Shown here in pieces: positions 14,820-22,031 of a stretch of 22,031 nt of DNA. Position numbers and translations under genes: made by a program. Position 1 is the stretch's first letter; every line of letters begins with the position of its first letter. The notes beneath the pieces were generated by a model. The model saw only the letters and a program-made list of their open reading frames with translations. It did not search any database and was not told the DNA's origin. The DNA is from a bacterium (GTDB lineage: Bacteria > Cyanobacteriota > Vampirovibrionia > Obscuribacterales > Obscuribacteraceae). Location of the stretch: NCBI GenBank assembly GCA_030431355.1, contig JAUIJG010000025.1, forward strand, positions 1-22,031. Reading direction: 5' to 3'.

Positions 14820-14853
14820 AAAAAAAGAGCGAAATCATCAATCTCGATTTCGC
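14820..14853 (-). terminator. intrinsic terminator between infA and rpmJ
   Basis: On the minus strand GCGAAATC and GATTTCGC form a perfect 8-base stem with a 9-base loop (14837-14845), then TC and seven T. It begins about 46 bases after the infA stop codon. This is a textbook intrinsic terminator and splits the ribosomal cluster into two transcription units, or attenuates the downstream half. Confidence 0.8.
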
Positions 14854-14899
14854 CGATAGTAATCTGTTCTTTTATTCTGTAGAAGGCTTAGAGCTCTTA

Positions 14900-15121
14900 C
14901 TATTCTCTGATTCTATATGTGATTCTGCCCCTGGTGAGATCGTAGGGTGTCAACTCTACTCTGACTCTGTCTCCGGGGAGAATTTTGATGAAGTTTTTTC
15001 GTATCTTGCCTGATATATGGGCAAGAACTTTATGGCCATTGTCGAGTTCTACTCGAAACATGGCATTGGGCAAGGACTCCCTGATGGTTCCTTCAAATTC
15101 GATTACGCCTTGCTTGGCCAT
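14900..15121 (-). CDS. infA: translation initiation factor IF-1
   Basis: IF-1 binds the 30S A site during initiation. The 73-residue protein is a single S1/OB-fold domain of normal length: [49 protein letters not shown] and the end RGRITYRI. Its ATG overlaps the map stop codon (TAATG on the minus strand), so translation is probably coupled. It is the last gene before the internal terminator. Confidence 0.97.
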   Translation of the reverse strand: MAKQGVIEFEGTIRESLPNAMFRVELDNGHKVLAHISGKIRKNFIKILPGDRVRVELTPYDLTRGRITYRIRE

Positions 15122-15909
15122 TAAACTACTTCCTCAGTAGGTCTTTGGGTTAGTATTTCCGCTTTGCCGTTGGTGATCATGATCGAGTGTTCAAAATGGG
15201 CGGAAGCTTTGTAATCCTGTGTCACCACAGTCCAACCATCCCGTTTTGTTCGAACCCCGTCACCACCTAAATTGAACATCGGTTCAATGGCTATAACCAT
15301 ACCAGGTTTCAAGGTTGTTCTGCTACCGGTACGGTAGTTGAATATAAAGGGTTCGTCATGCAGTTTATAGCTGATGCCATGGCCGCCATATTCACGGACG
15401 ATACCATAGCGACCCTGGTTGCCAACATCTTCAATGGCTCCGCCTACCTGGTCCAAATTATTTCCGGCACAGCTATTTTTGATCCCTGCATAGAGTGCTT
15501 TTTGTGTGTCGTCCAGGAGCTGCTTCAATCTTTCCGGAACTTCACCGATAGGTACCGTGACTGCGGTGTCGGCGATCAGGTCAAGGATCTTTCCATCTTC
15601 AGTATGTCTCTGGAAAGTGACTCCCAGGTCCATGCTAAGCACATCACCATCTTTAAGAACGCGGTGTTTGCTGGGAATTCCATGAACCACCTCTTCGTTC
15701 ACCGAGGCGCAGATGGTGCCGGGAAAATCTCGGTAACCCTTAAATGTAGGAAAAGCACCATTCTCTCTAATTCTTTTCTCCGCCATTTCATCTAGTTCCA
15801 GGGTGGAGATACCGGGAGCTGCAGCTTTTGTCAGCATCTCGAGCACTTCGCCCGCCAGCTTGCCAGATTTGCGAATCAGTTCCAGGTCTTGTTCATTCTC
15901 GAATATCAT
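15121..15909 (-). CDS. map: methionine aminopeptidase type I
   Basis: This enzyme removes the N-terminal methionine from new proteins. The five metal ligands of the pita-bread fold are visible: Asp94 (SMDLG), Asp114 (IADTA), His177 (GGHGIS), Glu209 (AIEPM) and Glu240 (FEHS). His77 (VVHGIP) is the usual substrate-binding histidine. The 262-residue length is slightly above the common 250. The excess lies between Asp94 and Asp114, spaced 20 residues instead of the usual 11 (about nine extra residues including FQRHTEDG). The gene follows adk by 14 bases and overlaps infA by one base, the adk-map-infA order known from Firmicutes. Confidence 0.96.
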   Translation of the reverse strand: MIFENEQDLELIRKSGKLAGEVLEMLTKAAAPGISTLELDEMAEKRIRENGAFPTFKGYRDFPGTICASVNEEVVHGIPSKHRVLKDGDVLSMDLGVTFQRHTEDGKILDLIADTAVTVPIGEVPERLKQLLDDTQKALYAGIKNSCAGNNLDQVGGAIEDVGNQGRYGIVREYGGHGISYKLHDEPFIFNYRTGSRTTLKPGMVIAIEPMFNLGGDGVRTKRDGWTVVTQDYKASAHFEHSIMITNGKAEILTQRPTEEVV

Positions 15910-15923
15910 GGTGCCAGTTCCCG

Positions 15924-16586
15924 TTATTTGACGCAGGGTGAATTGAGCTTTTCAAGCAGGTTTTGAAAAACATGTTTGGGTTCGGCTTCACCATCCACAG
16001 TGACAAGCAATCCTTTTTGACGGTAGAAATCAATTAGTGGTTGGGTTTGTTCTGTGTAGACGCTGAGCCGTTTCTTGACTACATCTGCCTTGTCATCGGT
16101 TCTGTGAACCAGTTCGGTCTGGCAGTTGTCGCAGATCCCTTCTTTTTGCGGAGGGGCGAATTTCACATGGAAGACGAAATTACACTCTTTGTTAGGGCAG
16201 ACCCGGCGACCGGTTATCCTCTCTTCCAGAATCTCATCTGAAGTTTCCAGATTAATAACCGAGGTCAGACCCATGTCCAATCTGGTCAAGAGAGAATCCA
16301 GGCTTTTTGCCTGTTCCAGATTGCGGGGAAAGCCGTCGAGAATAAATCCATTCTTCAGCTCCGGTCTGGATAGTTTCTCTTCGAACATGGCGATCAATAC
16401 TTCATCGGGTACCAGATTGCCTTTATCCATGAAGCCTTTAGCCTTGATACCGGCTTCTGTTCCCTGCTTCACCGCTTCTCTCAAGAGATCTCCGGAAGAA
16501 AGATGCAACAGATTCTTCTCTTTCGCCAGCATTTTGCACTGGGTACCTTTGCCGGCTCCAGGGGCTCCTAAAAATAACAACTTCAT
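15924..16586 (-). CDS. adk: adenylate kinase, zinc-LID form
   Basis: Adenylate kinase interconverts ATP+AMP and 2 ADP. The 220-residue protein has the P-loop GAPGAGKGT (7-15), the AMP-binding region with SSGDLLR, and FILDGFPRN (81-89). The long LID domain after ITGRRVC carries four cysteines (130, 135, 152, 155) that should bind zinc. The first pair is spaced C-x4-C instead of the usual C-x2-C. HRTDDKADVVKKRL completes the active site. It lies between secY and map, the standard order. Confidence 0.96.
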   Translation of the reverse strand: MKLLFLGAPGAGKGTQCKMLAKEKNLLHLSSGDLLREAVKQGTEAGIKAKGFMDKGNLVPDEVLIAMFEEKLSRPELKNGFILDGFPRNLEQAKSLDSLLTRLDMGLTSVINLETSDEILEERITGRRVCPNKECNFVFHVKFAPPQKEGICDNCQTELVHRTDDKADVVKKRLSVYTEQTQPLIDFYRQKGLLVTVDGEAEPKHVFQNLLEKLNSPCVK

Positions 16587-16612
16587 CTTTATCTCGCCTC
16601 TCTCTTATACGA

Positions 16613-18073
16613 CTATGCTTCTCCCGCATCAGGTTTCCGGAAAATACCTCTGGCCTGATAGCGAGCCGAAATAGCGTGGGTGACAATCTGTTTCTGGGTA
16701 TCGATGGCGACACCGACCAGGATGATTAGAGATGTTGAGCCGAGTCCCTGGAGAGTGGTTACCTGGGTCCATTGCTCACAGTGGATCGGAAGAATAGCCA
16801 CCAGACCTATGGCGAATGAGCCAATAAAGATCAGTCTGGTCAATGTGTCTTCTAAAAATTCTGCGGTCGGTCTTCCAGGTCTCACGCCCTGGACCGCTCT
16901 TCCCTGCCGTCTCAAGTTTTCGGCCATATCCCTGGGCTGCAAAATAATTGAAGCGTAGAAATAGGCGAAGAAGATAATCAAAACGAAGTAGACTACGGAA
17001 TGCTCCCATTTATAGTATTGGAAGCAGTTCCCTAATTCAGTGGAGATGAAGCCCCAGGTGTCCTGGGCCCATGTTTGCTGCGCTACGGTCTCTATCCCTT
17101 TGCCCAGTCCGGGAATGCTGATCAATAACTCGTATATGGCCGTTCCTGGATCTTTTGATTTGCCCTGGGCCACGAACTGCATCACCGTTGTCGGAAACAT
17201 CATTAAGGATGAGGCGAAGATGATCGCCATCACACCACTGGGGTTGATGGGCAGATACATATGATCATCCGGAGCCGCCACAAATACCTGGCGACCTACA
17301 TTCCGTCTGGCACCTAGCACCATCACTTTTCGGACACCTTGCTGTAAACAGACGATCAAGGCCGCAAGTAGTAAGAATAATCCGCTAAGAACCGCTACGC
17401 CCCAAACAGGAGATTGACCGGTCTGCACAGCGTCATAAGTGTTATGAATCATCACCGGCAATCGGGCTACGATACCGAGAAAGATGAGGAGTGAAGCACC
17501 GTTGCCAACACCACGTTCCGTAATCACTTCACCGATCCACATGATGAACATGGCGGAGCCGGTAAGAATAATGGCTGAAGTGACAACGAACCAGATTCCG
17601 GGAGTGAGTACAACCGGCGGACTTTGAATCTTCATCAGAAGGTTGGATAGCATGATCGACTGGAGAATAGATATCGCCACAGTCGACACCCGGGTGATCT
17701 GCTGAAGCTTTTTACGCCCCTGCTCGCCCTGGTTCTTATGCAAGTCTTCAAGTTGTGGTATCACCGCCTGCATCAACTGCATAATAATTGATGCGGTGAT
17801 ATATGGACCGATACCGAGGGAGAATATAGATAGTTTGTTCAGGGCACCACCGGTGAAGAGGTCAACCATGCCGAGCAAACTCTGAGCATACTCAGGGTGT
17901 TTGAGAAAGGCGCTGGAATCTACTCCGGGCAAAGGAATATGCACACCGACTCGGTATAGCAAGATCATACCGAGGGTGAAGAATATTTTTTCTTTGAGAC
18001 CTGCTGCGGAGAGCAGCTTGGCTAGATTTTCTGGACCGCCGATACGGCCGCCCTTGGCACCCGGATTATTCAC
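16613..18073 (-). CDS. secY: protein translocase subunit SecY
   Basis: SecY is the channel of the Sec translocon in the inner membrane. Visible family marks are RVGVHIPLPGVD in TM1/loop 1, FSLGIGPYITASIIMQL in TM2, GEVITERGVGNGASLLIF, the cytoplasmic loop with GARRNVGRQVFV, YLPINPSGVM, AENLRRQG...GVRPGRPTAEFLE, and the end ARYQARGIFRK. At 486 residues it is 40-50 longer than usual. Most of the excess lies in the loop between about 298 and 358 (TM7 to TM8, extracytoplasmic), which includes two Cys-free aromatic stretches and one Cys350. The start is GTG at 18073 with AGGAGG about 11 bases before it. The 94-base gap after rplO includes a TATAAT hexamer (18103-18108, minus). Confidence 0.96.
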   Translation of the reverse strand: MNNPGAKGGRIGGPENLAKLLSAAGLKEKIFFTLGMILLYRVGVHIPLPGVDSSAFLKHPEYAQSLLGMVDLFTGGALNKLSIFSLGIGPYITASIIMQLMQAVIPQLEDLHKNQGEQGRKKLQQITRVSTVAISILQSIMLSNLLMKIQSPPVVLTPGIWFVVTSAIILTGSAMFIMWIGEVITERGVGNGASLLIFLGIVARLPVMIHNTYDAVQTGQSPVWGVAVLSGLFLLLAALIVCLQQGVRKVMVLGARRNVGRQVFVAAPDDHMYLPINPSGVMAIIFASSLMMFPTTVMQFVAQGKSKDPGTAIYELLISIPGLGKGIETVAQQTWAQDTWGFISTELGNCFQYYKWEHSVVYFVLIIFFAYFYASIILQPRDMAENLRRQGRAVQGVRPGRPTAEFLEDTLTRLIFIGSFAIGLVAILPIHCEQWTQVTTLQGLGSTSLIILVGVAIDTQKQIVTHAISARYQARGIFRKPDAGEA

Positions 18074-18102
18074 TTAAGTTTCATCCTCCTCTTTTGCAAC
18101 AG

Positions 18103-18108
18103 ATTATA
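18103..18108 (-). promoter_or_regulatory. possible -10 element of an internal promoter before secY
   Basis: A perfect TATAAT on the minus strand lies about 30 bases before the secY GTG, in one of the longer gaps of the upstream half of the cluster. No good -35 hexamer is found 16-18 bases upstream, so the call is weak. Confidence 0.25.
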
Positions 18109-18167
18109 TCCCTATCTGAATCAAACAGGGTACTCCCACGTTAAGAAGGAGAAGACTGGTTTTGAAA

Positions 18168-18653
18168 TTATTTGCCAACCGGAATTCGGCCACGTTTCTG
18201 TCTTTCCGGCTGAATTACTTCGTAGGTGCCGCCGGCTTGTTGAATTTTGTCGATAGCATTCTGGGAAAAGTGATGAGCTTTCACTGTCAACTTGACGGTG
18301 AGTTCGCCATTGGCGAGGATTCTTAGAGAATCACTCTCTTTGTCAAGGATTTTGTGCTCCACCAGACTTTCCGGAGTGACTTCAGTACCTGCGGGCAATT
18401 TGTTGAGAGCACCGATGTTGATGGCTACCCAATTTCTGCGTTTTACAGTATCGAAGTTGTGGATTTTAGGCAGTCTTCTGAAAAGAGGTGTCTGTCCACC
18501 TTCGAATCCGAATCTCTTGCCTTCACCGGATCTTTGACCCTGTCCGCGGTGTCCACGGTCGCAGGTCTTGCCGCATCCGGTGGCGATACCACGACCGACA
18601 CGTTTGTTTTTTCTTCTGGAACCTTCAGCAGGTTTTAAATCCTTGAGTCTCAT
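18168..18653 (-). CDS. rplO: large ribosomal subunit protein uL15
   Basis: uL15 is a late-assembly 50S protein. The sequence starts MRLKDLKPAEGSRRKNKRVGRGIATGCGKT, continues GQRSGEGKRFGFEGGQTPLFRRLPKIHNF, and has a C-terminal domain with LTVKAHHFSQNAIDKIQQAGGTYEVI. Length 161 residues, slightly longer than E. coli (144), with a basic tail (RQKRGRIPVGK). It follows rpmD after 78 bases and precedes secY, the canonical order. Confidence 0.97.
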   Translation of the reverse strand: MRLKDLKPAEGSRRKNKRVGRGIATGCGKTCDRGHRGQGQRSGEGKRFGFEGGQTPLFRRLPKIHNFDTVKRRNWVAINIGALNKLPAGTEVTPESLVEHKILDKESDSLRILANGELTVKLTVKAHHFSQNAIDKIQQAGGTYEVIQPERQKRGRIPVGK

Positions 18654-18681
18654 TTCTATTGCTCCTTTACCTTGCGCCGGT

Positions 18682-18722
18682 CCGACTCAGCTTTTCAATT
18701 GATCGGATCACCGACTCGGCTT
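18682..18722. repeat. imperfect 12-base direct repeat in the rpmD-rplO gap
   Basis: CCGACTCAGCTT (18682-18693) and CCGACTCGGCTT (18711-18722) differ at one base. The second contains CCGA/TCGG inverted arms. Together they fill much of the gap before rplO and may form a leader hairpin. The function is unknown and chance is possible. Confidence 0.3.
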
Positions 18723-18731
18723 CTGTGACAA

Positions 18732-18950
18732 CTATTTGTTGTTCTTTCTGGTGATTTTACCAGTGGGGGTATCATCGGAAACTTCAGTTACCGATACCAG
18801 GTGAGAAACTTTGTTGATCATTCCTCTTATGGTGGGGCTATCGGCATGAACTACGGAACTTCCGTATTTACCGAGACCAAGTGACTTGATCACTTTTTTC
18901 TGGGTCTCTTTCTTGCCAATCATTCCTTTTGTTAGCGTGATTTTTAACAT
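18732..18950 (-). CDS. rpmD: large ribosomal subunit protein uL30
   Basis: uL30 is a small 50S protein. From the ATG at 18950 it has 72 residues: [47 protein letters not shown] and a polar tail of about 15 residues that makes it longer than the usual 60. An upstream TTG at 18974 would add eight residues that match nothing in the family, so I prefer 18950. It sits between rpsE and rplO as expected. Its presence matters for taxonomy, since Cyanobacteria and plastids lack L30. Confidence 0.93.
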   Translation of the reverse strand: MLKITLTKGMIGKKETQKKVIKSLGLGKYGSSVVHADSPTIRGMINKVSHLVSVTEVSDDTPTGKITRKNNK

Positions 18951-18978
18951 CAGTCTTTTCCCTAATTCCGGCAAACGC

Positions 18979-19698
18979 TTAAGAAAGCATTTGCTTGATG
19001 GTTATACCTCTCAAACGAGCAGCTTGCTCAAAGGTACGAAGTTCACCCAGACCATTAACGGTGGCTCTGGCAACGTTTAAAGGAGAGCGAGATCCAAGTG
19101 ATTTGGACATCACATCGCCGATACCTGCCAGTTCCAGAACGGCTCTAGTGGCACCACCGGCGATAACACCGGTACCTTTGGCGGCTGGTTTCAGTAAGAC
19201 ACGACTGGAGCCCTGTCTGCCAATAATCTCATGGGGAATGGTTGTTTTGATAATCGGTACATTGACCAGAGACTTGCGAGCGTCGGCGATACCTTTTTGA
19301 ATCGCCATAATAACTTCGGAAGCTTTGCCGATACCGACACCGACCTGACCCTTGCCGTTGCCTACGGCAACTACAGCACGGAAGCTCAGCTTTTTACCAC
19401 CTTTAACAACTTTGGTTACGCGGCGTACCTGGATGATTTTCTCTTCCCATTCGGAATCCTGACGGTCATCGCGTCTGTCGCCGCCACCGCGACGACCACC
19501 GCCTTCACGTCCGCCACCACGCTTGCCCTTGCCTCTGCCACCACGGGAAGGAGGAGCACTTGAAGTGTCCTGCTTCTCAGCTTCGGGAGCCGGGGTTTCA
19601 GCGTTAGCGCTGGCCGGCTCTTGAGCTTTCGCTTGCTTCGGCTCTTCGTTTTTCGCTTCTTCTGGGGTTCCAGCGTTTGGCTTTTGCTCTTTATCCAT
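18979..19698 (-). CDS. rpsE: small ribosomal subunit protein uS5 with a long N-terminal extension
   Basis: uS5 guards decoding accuracy and the mRNA entry channel. The core starts near residue 83 with [24 protein letters not shown], then [42 protein letters not shown] and the end [12 protein letters not shown]. The full frame is 239 residues against about 165-175 for relatives. Residues 1-50 are rich in Glu, Ala, Pro and Lys, and residues 51-80 form an Arg-Gly-rich tract ([21 protein letters not shown]). The ATG at 19698 is preceded by AAGGA at a somewhat long distance. No internal ATG precedes the core, so the extension is likely real. The core reads closest to cyanobacterial S5, judged from memory. 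Confidence 0.96.
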   Translation of the reverse strand: MDKEQKPNAGTPEEAKNEEPKQAKAQEPASANAETPAPEAEKQDTSSAPPSRGGRGKGKRGGGREGGGRRGGGDRRDDRQDSEWEEKIIQVRRVTKVVKGGKKLSFRAVVAVGNGKGQVGVGIGKASEVIMAIQKGIADARKSLVNVPIIKTTIPHEIIGRQGSSRVLLKPAAKGTGVIAGGATRAVLELAGIGDVMSKSLGSRSPLNVARATVNGLGELRTFEQAARLRGITIKQMLS

Positions 19699-19741
19699 TT
19701 TCTTTATCGATTCCTTTTTCTTTCAAAAGAGTTGTTGAAAC

Positions 19742-20110
19742 TTATACTTGAAGGCCCGCTTCGCGAGCACCTTCAGCAACAGCGGCTACGCGACCGTGGT
19801 AGATATATCCACCCCTGTCGAAGACCACCAGTTTGACACCTTTGTCGATGGCTCTTTTGGCCACCAGTTCGCCTACTGATTTGGCTGCTTCCTTGTTCCA
19901 GGGCTTTTTGCAGGCATCTTTCAGTTCCGGATCCAGAGTGCTGGCGCAAGCCAGTGTCTTGGAAGTGGAGTCATCCACGACCTGGGCGTAGATGTGGCGA
20001 TTGGAGCGGAAGACACACAGACGAGGTCTTTCGGTGGAGCCCCAGATGCTGCGTCTGATACGACGGTGTCGTTTCAGTCGCGTGATTTTTCTATTTGGCT
20101 TCGTGATCAT
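19742..20110 (-). CDS. rplR: large ribosomal subunit protein uL18
   Basis: uL18 binds 5S rRNA with uL5. The 122-residue protein has the basic N-terminus [35 protein letters not shown], then [39 protein letters not shown]. The length is normal. It lies between rplF (21 bases) and rpsE (43 bases). Confidence 0.97.
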   Translation of the reverse strand: MITKPNRKITRLKRHRRIRRSIWGSTERPRLCVFRSNRHIYAQVVDDSTSKTLACASTLDPELKDACKKPWNKEAAKSVGELVAKRAIDKGVKLVVFDRGGYIYHGRVAAVAEGAREAGLQV

Positions 20111-20131
20111 GACGATACCCTCAATAAATCC

Positions 20132-20677
20132 TTACTTGGCTCCGGCCGCGGCCTTACCAGCTTTCTTCCTAATAACTTCGTTTTCGTATTTAACGCCTTT
20201 GCCTTTGTAGACTTCAGGCGGTCTCTTGCCTCTGACGTAGGCGCAGAAATCACCAAGAGCTTGTTTGTCGTAGGCGGTGACGGTAATGATGTTTCCTTTG
20301 CCGACTTCGACAGAGATACCCTTGGGTAATTCGATTTCGACCGGGTGTGAGTAACCCAGGGCGAGAACCAATTTGTTGCCTTCGACGGCGGCTCTGTAGC
20401 CGACACCCACAACCTGGAGCTTCTTCTCGAAGCCGGAGGAGACTCCGACTACCATATTATTGAGAAGCGTTCTGGAGAGACCATGCAAACTACGCGAGCT
20501 GCGTTCGTCGCTGTCTCTTTTGACCAGCACTTCATCTCCTTCTTGGGAGATGCTGATTTCCGGTCTGAAAGTACGCTTCAATTCGCCTTTCGGACCTTTG
20601 ACCGTCACGTCGCTACCGTTAATGGTGACCGTAACGCCGGAAGGTACTTTAATTGGTGATTTGCCTATACGGGACAT
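20132..20677 (-). CDS. rplF: large ribosomal subunit protein uL6
   Basis: uL6 lies near the factor-binding site of the 50S subunit. The 181-residue protein has MSRIGKSPIKVPSGVTV at the start, VKGPKGELKRTF, the middle GVSSGFEKKLQVVGVGYRA, and the conserved end GDFCAYVRGKRPPEVYKGKGVKYENEVIRKKAGK. Both tandem domains are complete. It lies between rpsH and rplR. Confidence 0.97.
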   Translation of the reverse strand: MSRIGKSPIKVPSGVTVTINGSDVTVKGPKGELKRTFRPEISISQEGDEVLVKRDSDERSSRSLHGLSRTLLNNMVVGVSSGFEKKLQVVGVGYRAAVEGNKLVLALGYSHPVEIELPKGISVEVGKGNIITVTAYDKQALGDFCAYVRGKRPPEVYKGKGVKYENEVIRKKAGKAAAGAK

Positions 20678-20703
20678 TTTTCTTTCCTCGACCTTTTAAT
20701 CGA

Positions 20704-21105
20704 CTACCAAACGTAGCCCATTACTTCACCACCAGTATGGCTTGTCCTTGCTTGACGATCTGTCATCAGACCGCGACTGGTGCTTACTATAGCTATACCT
20801 AGACCACCGTATATACGGGGCACTTTTTTGGCTGCACGATAAACTCTCAAGCCAGGACGACTGGCTCTTTTAATTCCCTGGATGACTTGCTCACCCTTGG
20901 AACCGTACCGCAATACGATACGCATCTTCTGTTCAGGGGTGCCCAGGTCCTTTGTCTCGAAGGATGTTATGAATCCTTCGTTACGCAGGAGTTCTGCGAT
21001 AGCCACCTTCTGTTTAGAAGCGGGCATTTCAACCGCAGGGGCATGCACTCTTGTTGCATTCCTGATGCGTGTGAACATATCGGCGATGGGATCTGTAACT
21101 GGCAT
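20704..21105 (-). CDS. rpsH: small ribosomal subunit protein uS8
   Basis: uS8 binds the central domain of 16S rRNA early in assembly and in some bacteria represses the spc operon. The 133-residue protein has DPIADMFTRIRNATRVHAPAVEMPASKQK, GIKRASRPGLRVYRAAKKVPRIYGGLGIAIVSTSRGLMTDRQAR and the end GGEVMGYVW. The length is normal. It is 13 bases from rpsN and 26 from rplF. Confidence 0.97.
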   Translation of the reverse strand: MPVTDPIADMFTRIRNATRVHAPAVEMPASKQKVAIAELLRNEGFITSFETKDLGTPEQKMRIVLRYGSKGEQVIQGIKRASRPGLRVYRAAKKVPRIYGGLGIAIVSTSRGLMTDRQARTSHTGGEVMGYVW

Positions 21106-21118
21106 TTACTCTTCTCTC

Positions 21119-21325
21119 CTACCAACTCGACTTGGTTACGCCTGGCAGCAAACCTTCATGTGCCATTTTTCTAAGACACAGTCTGCACAACCCGAAATCT
21201 CTATAGACAGCCCTGGGGCGTCCGCAGATTCGGCAGCGATTACGCAAGCGAACCCTCGGATATTTGCCACGAGCACTTAAAACTCTACGTTTGTGCTCTT
21301 TGTCGATCATCGATGTTTTGGCCAC
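21119..21325 (-). CDS. rpsN: small ribosomal subunit protein uS14, zinc-binding type Z
   Basis: uS14 is in the 30S head. The 68-residue protein is the short type Z form with Cys31-x2-Cys34 and Cys47-x2-Cys50, and ends [11 protein letters not shown] as expected. A basic insertion of a few residues ([13 protein letters not shown]) makes it slightly longer than the 61-residue Bacillus form. The start is GTG at 21325 with GAGAGG about ten bases upstream. It lies between rplE and rpsH. Confidence 0.96.
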   Translation of the reverse strand: MAKTSMIDKEHKRRVLSARGKYPRVRLRNRCRICGRPRAVYRDFGLCRLCLRKMAHEGLLPGVTKSSW

Positions 21326-21356
21326 TATTGGTGTCCTCTCTTCTACTTAATCTGTC

Positions 21357-21896
21357 TTACTTGCGGAAGGGCATTCCCATTTCCTTCAGCAGAGCCAGAC
21401 CTTCCTGGTCGGTTCTAGCAGAAGTGACGATGGCAATGTCCATACCACGGGTGGTATCTATCTTGTCGTAGCTGATCTCCGGAAAAATCAACTGCTCTTT
21501 GATACCCAGAGAGTAGTTGCCTCTTCCGTCGAAAGACTTCGGAGATAGACCGCGAAAGTCTTTGATACGGGGAAGCGCGATGTGAAGCAGCTTCGCCAGG
21601 AAATCGTACATCCGCTTTCCTCTCAAGGTAACGGAGACGCCTACCGGCATTCCTTTTCTTACCTTGAAGGTAGCGATTGATTTACGGGCGCGGTTCACAA
21701 TCGGCTTTTGACCGGCGATTATGGTCAGGTCACTGATGCCGTTTTCAATCATCTTGGAGTTGGCGGTAGCTTCGCCAAGGCCCATATTGATGACGACCTT
21801 TTCCACACGGGGCACTTGCATATCGTTCGTGTAATCGAACTGCTTCTTCAGTGCTTCCGTTACTTTTGATTCGTAGTGCTCTTTTACCTTGATCAT
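21357..21896 (-). CDS. rplE: large ribosomal subunit protein uL5
   Basis: uL5 binds 5S rRNA and bridges to the 30S head. The 179-residue protein has [86 protein letters not shown] and the end [11 protein letters not shown]. The length is normal. The start at 21896 has AAGGTGA six or so bases before the ATG, within the end of rplX. Confidence 0.97.
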   Translation of the reverse strand: MIKVKEHYESKVTEALKKQFDYTNDMQVPRVEKVVINMGLGEATANSKMIENGISDLTIIAGQKPIVNRARKSIATFKVRKGMPVGVSVTLRGKRMYDFLAKLLHIALPRIKDFRGLSPKSFDGRGNYSLGIKEQLIFPEISYDKIDTTRGMDIAIVTSARTDQEGLALLKEMGMPFRK

Positions 21897-21902
21897 TTAT
21901 TC

Positions 21903-22031
21903 TCACCTTGACAGAACGGTCGTTGTCGTCCTTCCTTGGGTTGATAGACTGAGTTTCTTGCGAAACTCTTTACGTACAGCTTTTTTGCTCTGGGGATCAA
22001 AGAGCATTACTTTGCAAGCAAAGATGGGTTG
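21903..22031 (-). CDS. rplX: large ribosomal subunit protein uL24, C-terminal part (cut by window edge)
   Basis: The minus-strand frame is open from the right edge to a TGA at 21903-21905, giving 42 residues. It contains ACKVMLFDPQSKKAVRK, which matches the VMLYDPKTKK-type segment of uL24, and the gene directly precedes rplE, where rplX always sits. The last 20 residues (after FRKK) are Thr/Ser-rich and do not resemble the usual KSGEV ending. The C-terminus may therefore be divergent, or a small indel may have shifted the frame. The identity rests on this segment and on gene order. Confidence 0.75.
   Translation of the reverse strand, partial: QPIFACKVMLFDPQSKKAVRKEFRKKLSLSTQGRTTTTVLSR

Noticed and set aside
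14583..14882. 99-codon plus-strand frame in the rpmJ-infA gap
   Set aside because: It has no ribosome-binding site and no recognisable motif. It runs antisense through the infA terminator, and its composition looks random.
1..22031. CRISPR arrays, insertion sequences, tRNA or rRNA genes
   Set aside because: No regularly spaced repeats, transposase-like frames, terminal inverted repeats or cloverleaf-like sequences were noticed by eye on either strand.

Overview
The window is a bacterial chromosome segment of moderate G+C content with dense, tightly packed genes. The right 12.7 kb (9303 to 22031, minus strand) is a merged spc/alpha/L13 ribosomal protein cluster. In transcription order it reads rplX (cut by the window edge), rplE, rpsN, rpsH, rplF, rplR, rpsE, rpmD, rplO, secY, adk, map, infA, terminator, rpmJ, rpsM, rpsK, rpsD, rpoA, rplQ, truA, rplM, rpsI, terminator. 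RpoA and S5 read closest, from memory, to cyanobacterial versions, and the truA-rplM-rpsI ending occurs in Cyanobacteria and Firmicutes. However, rpmD (L30), which Cyanobacteria lack, is present, and S4 and S14 are the zinc-binding forms. My tentative placement is a non-photosynthetic relative of Cyanobacteria (Melainabacteria/Vampirovibrionia type). This is an inference from memory of the families, not a phylogeny.

The left part (1 to 5841, plus strand) starts with the 3' end of an unrecognised gene. It continues with thioredoxin reductase (trxB), a haem-oxygenase-fold diiron-type protein, a family-4-like glycosyltransferase split by a frameshift, a YyaL/DUF255 thioredoxin-fold protein, and a small two-helix membrane protein with an acidic tail. 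The close spacing from trxB to the DUF255 gene suggests one transcript. Three of its members concern thiol or iron redox chemistry.

The middle (5850 to 9261) holds two overlapping minus-strand genes: a large TMTC-like membrane protein with C-terminal TPR repeats, and a small exported protein whose ribosome-binding site lies inside the end of the first. A divergent plus-strand gene follows, encoding a second small two-helix protein with an acidic tail. It converges on the end of the ribosomal cluster.

The main oddities are long low-complexity N-terminal extensions on RpoA (Gly/Thr-rich) and S5 (acidic/Ala/Pro, then RG-rich), an enlarged loop in SecY, and an insertion between two metal ligands of methionine aminopeptidase. 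There is also a clean intrinsic terminator plus about 370 bases of non-coding DNA that breaks the ribosomal cluster between infA and rpmJ. I see no CRISPR array, insertion sequence, tRNA or rRNA gene.
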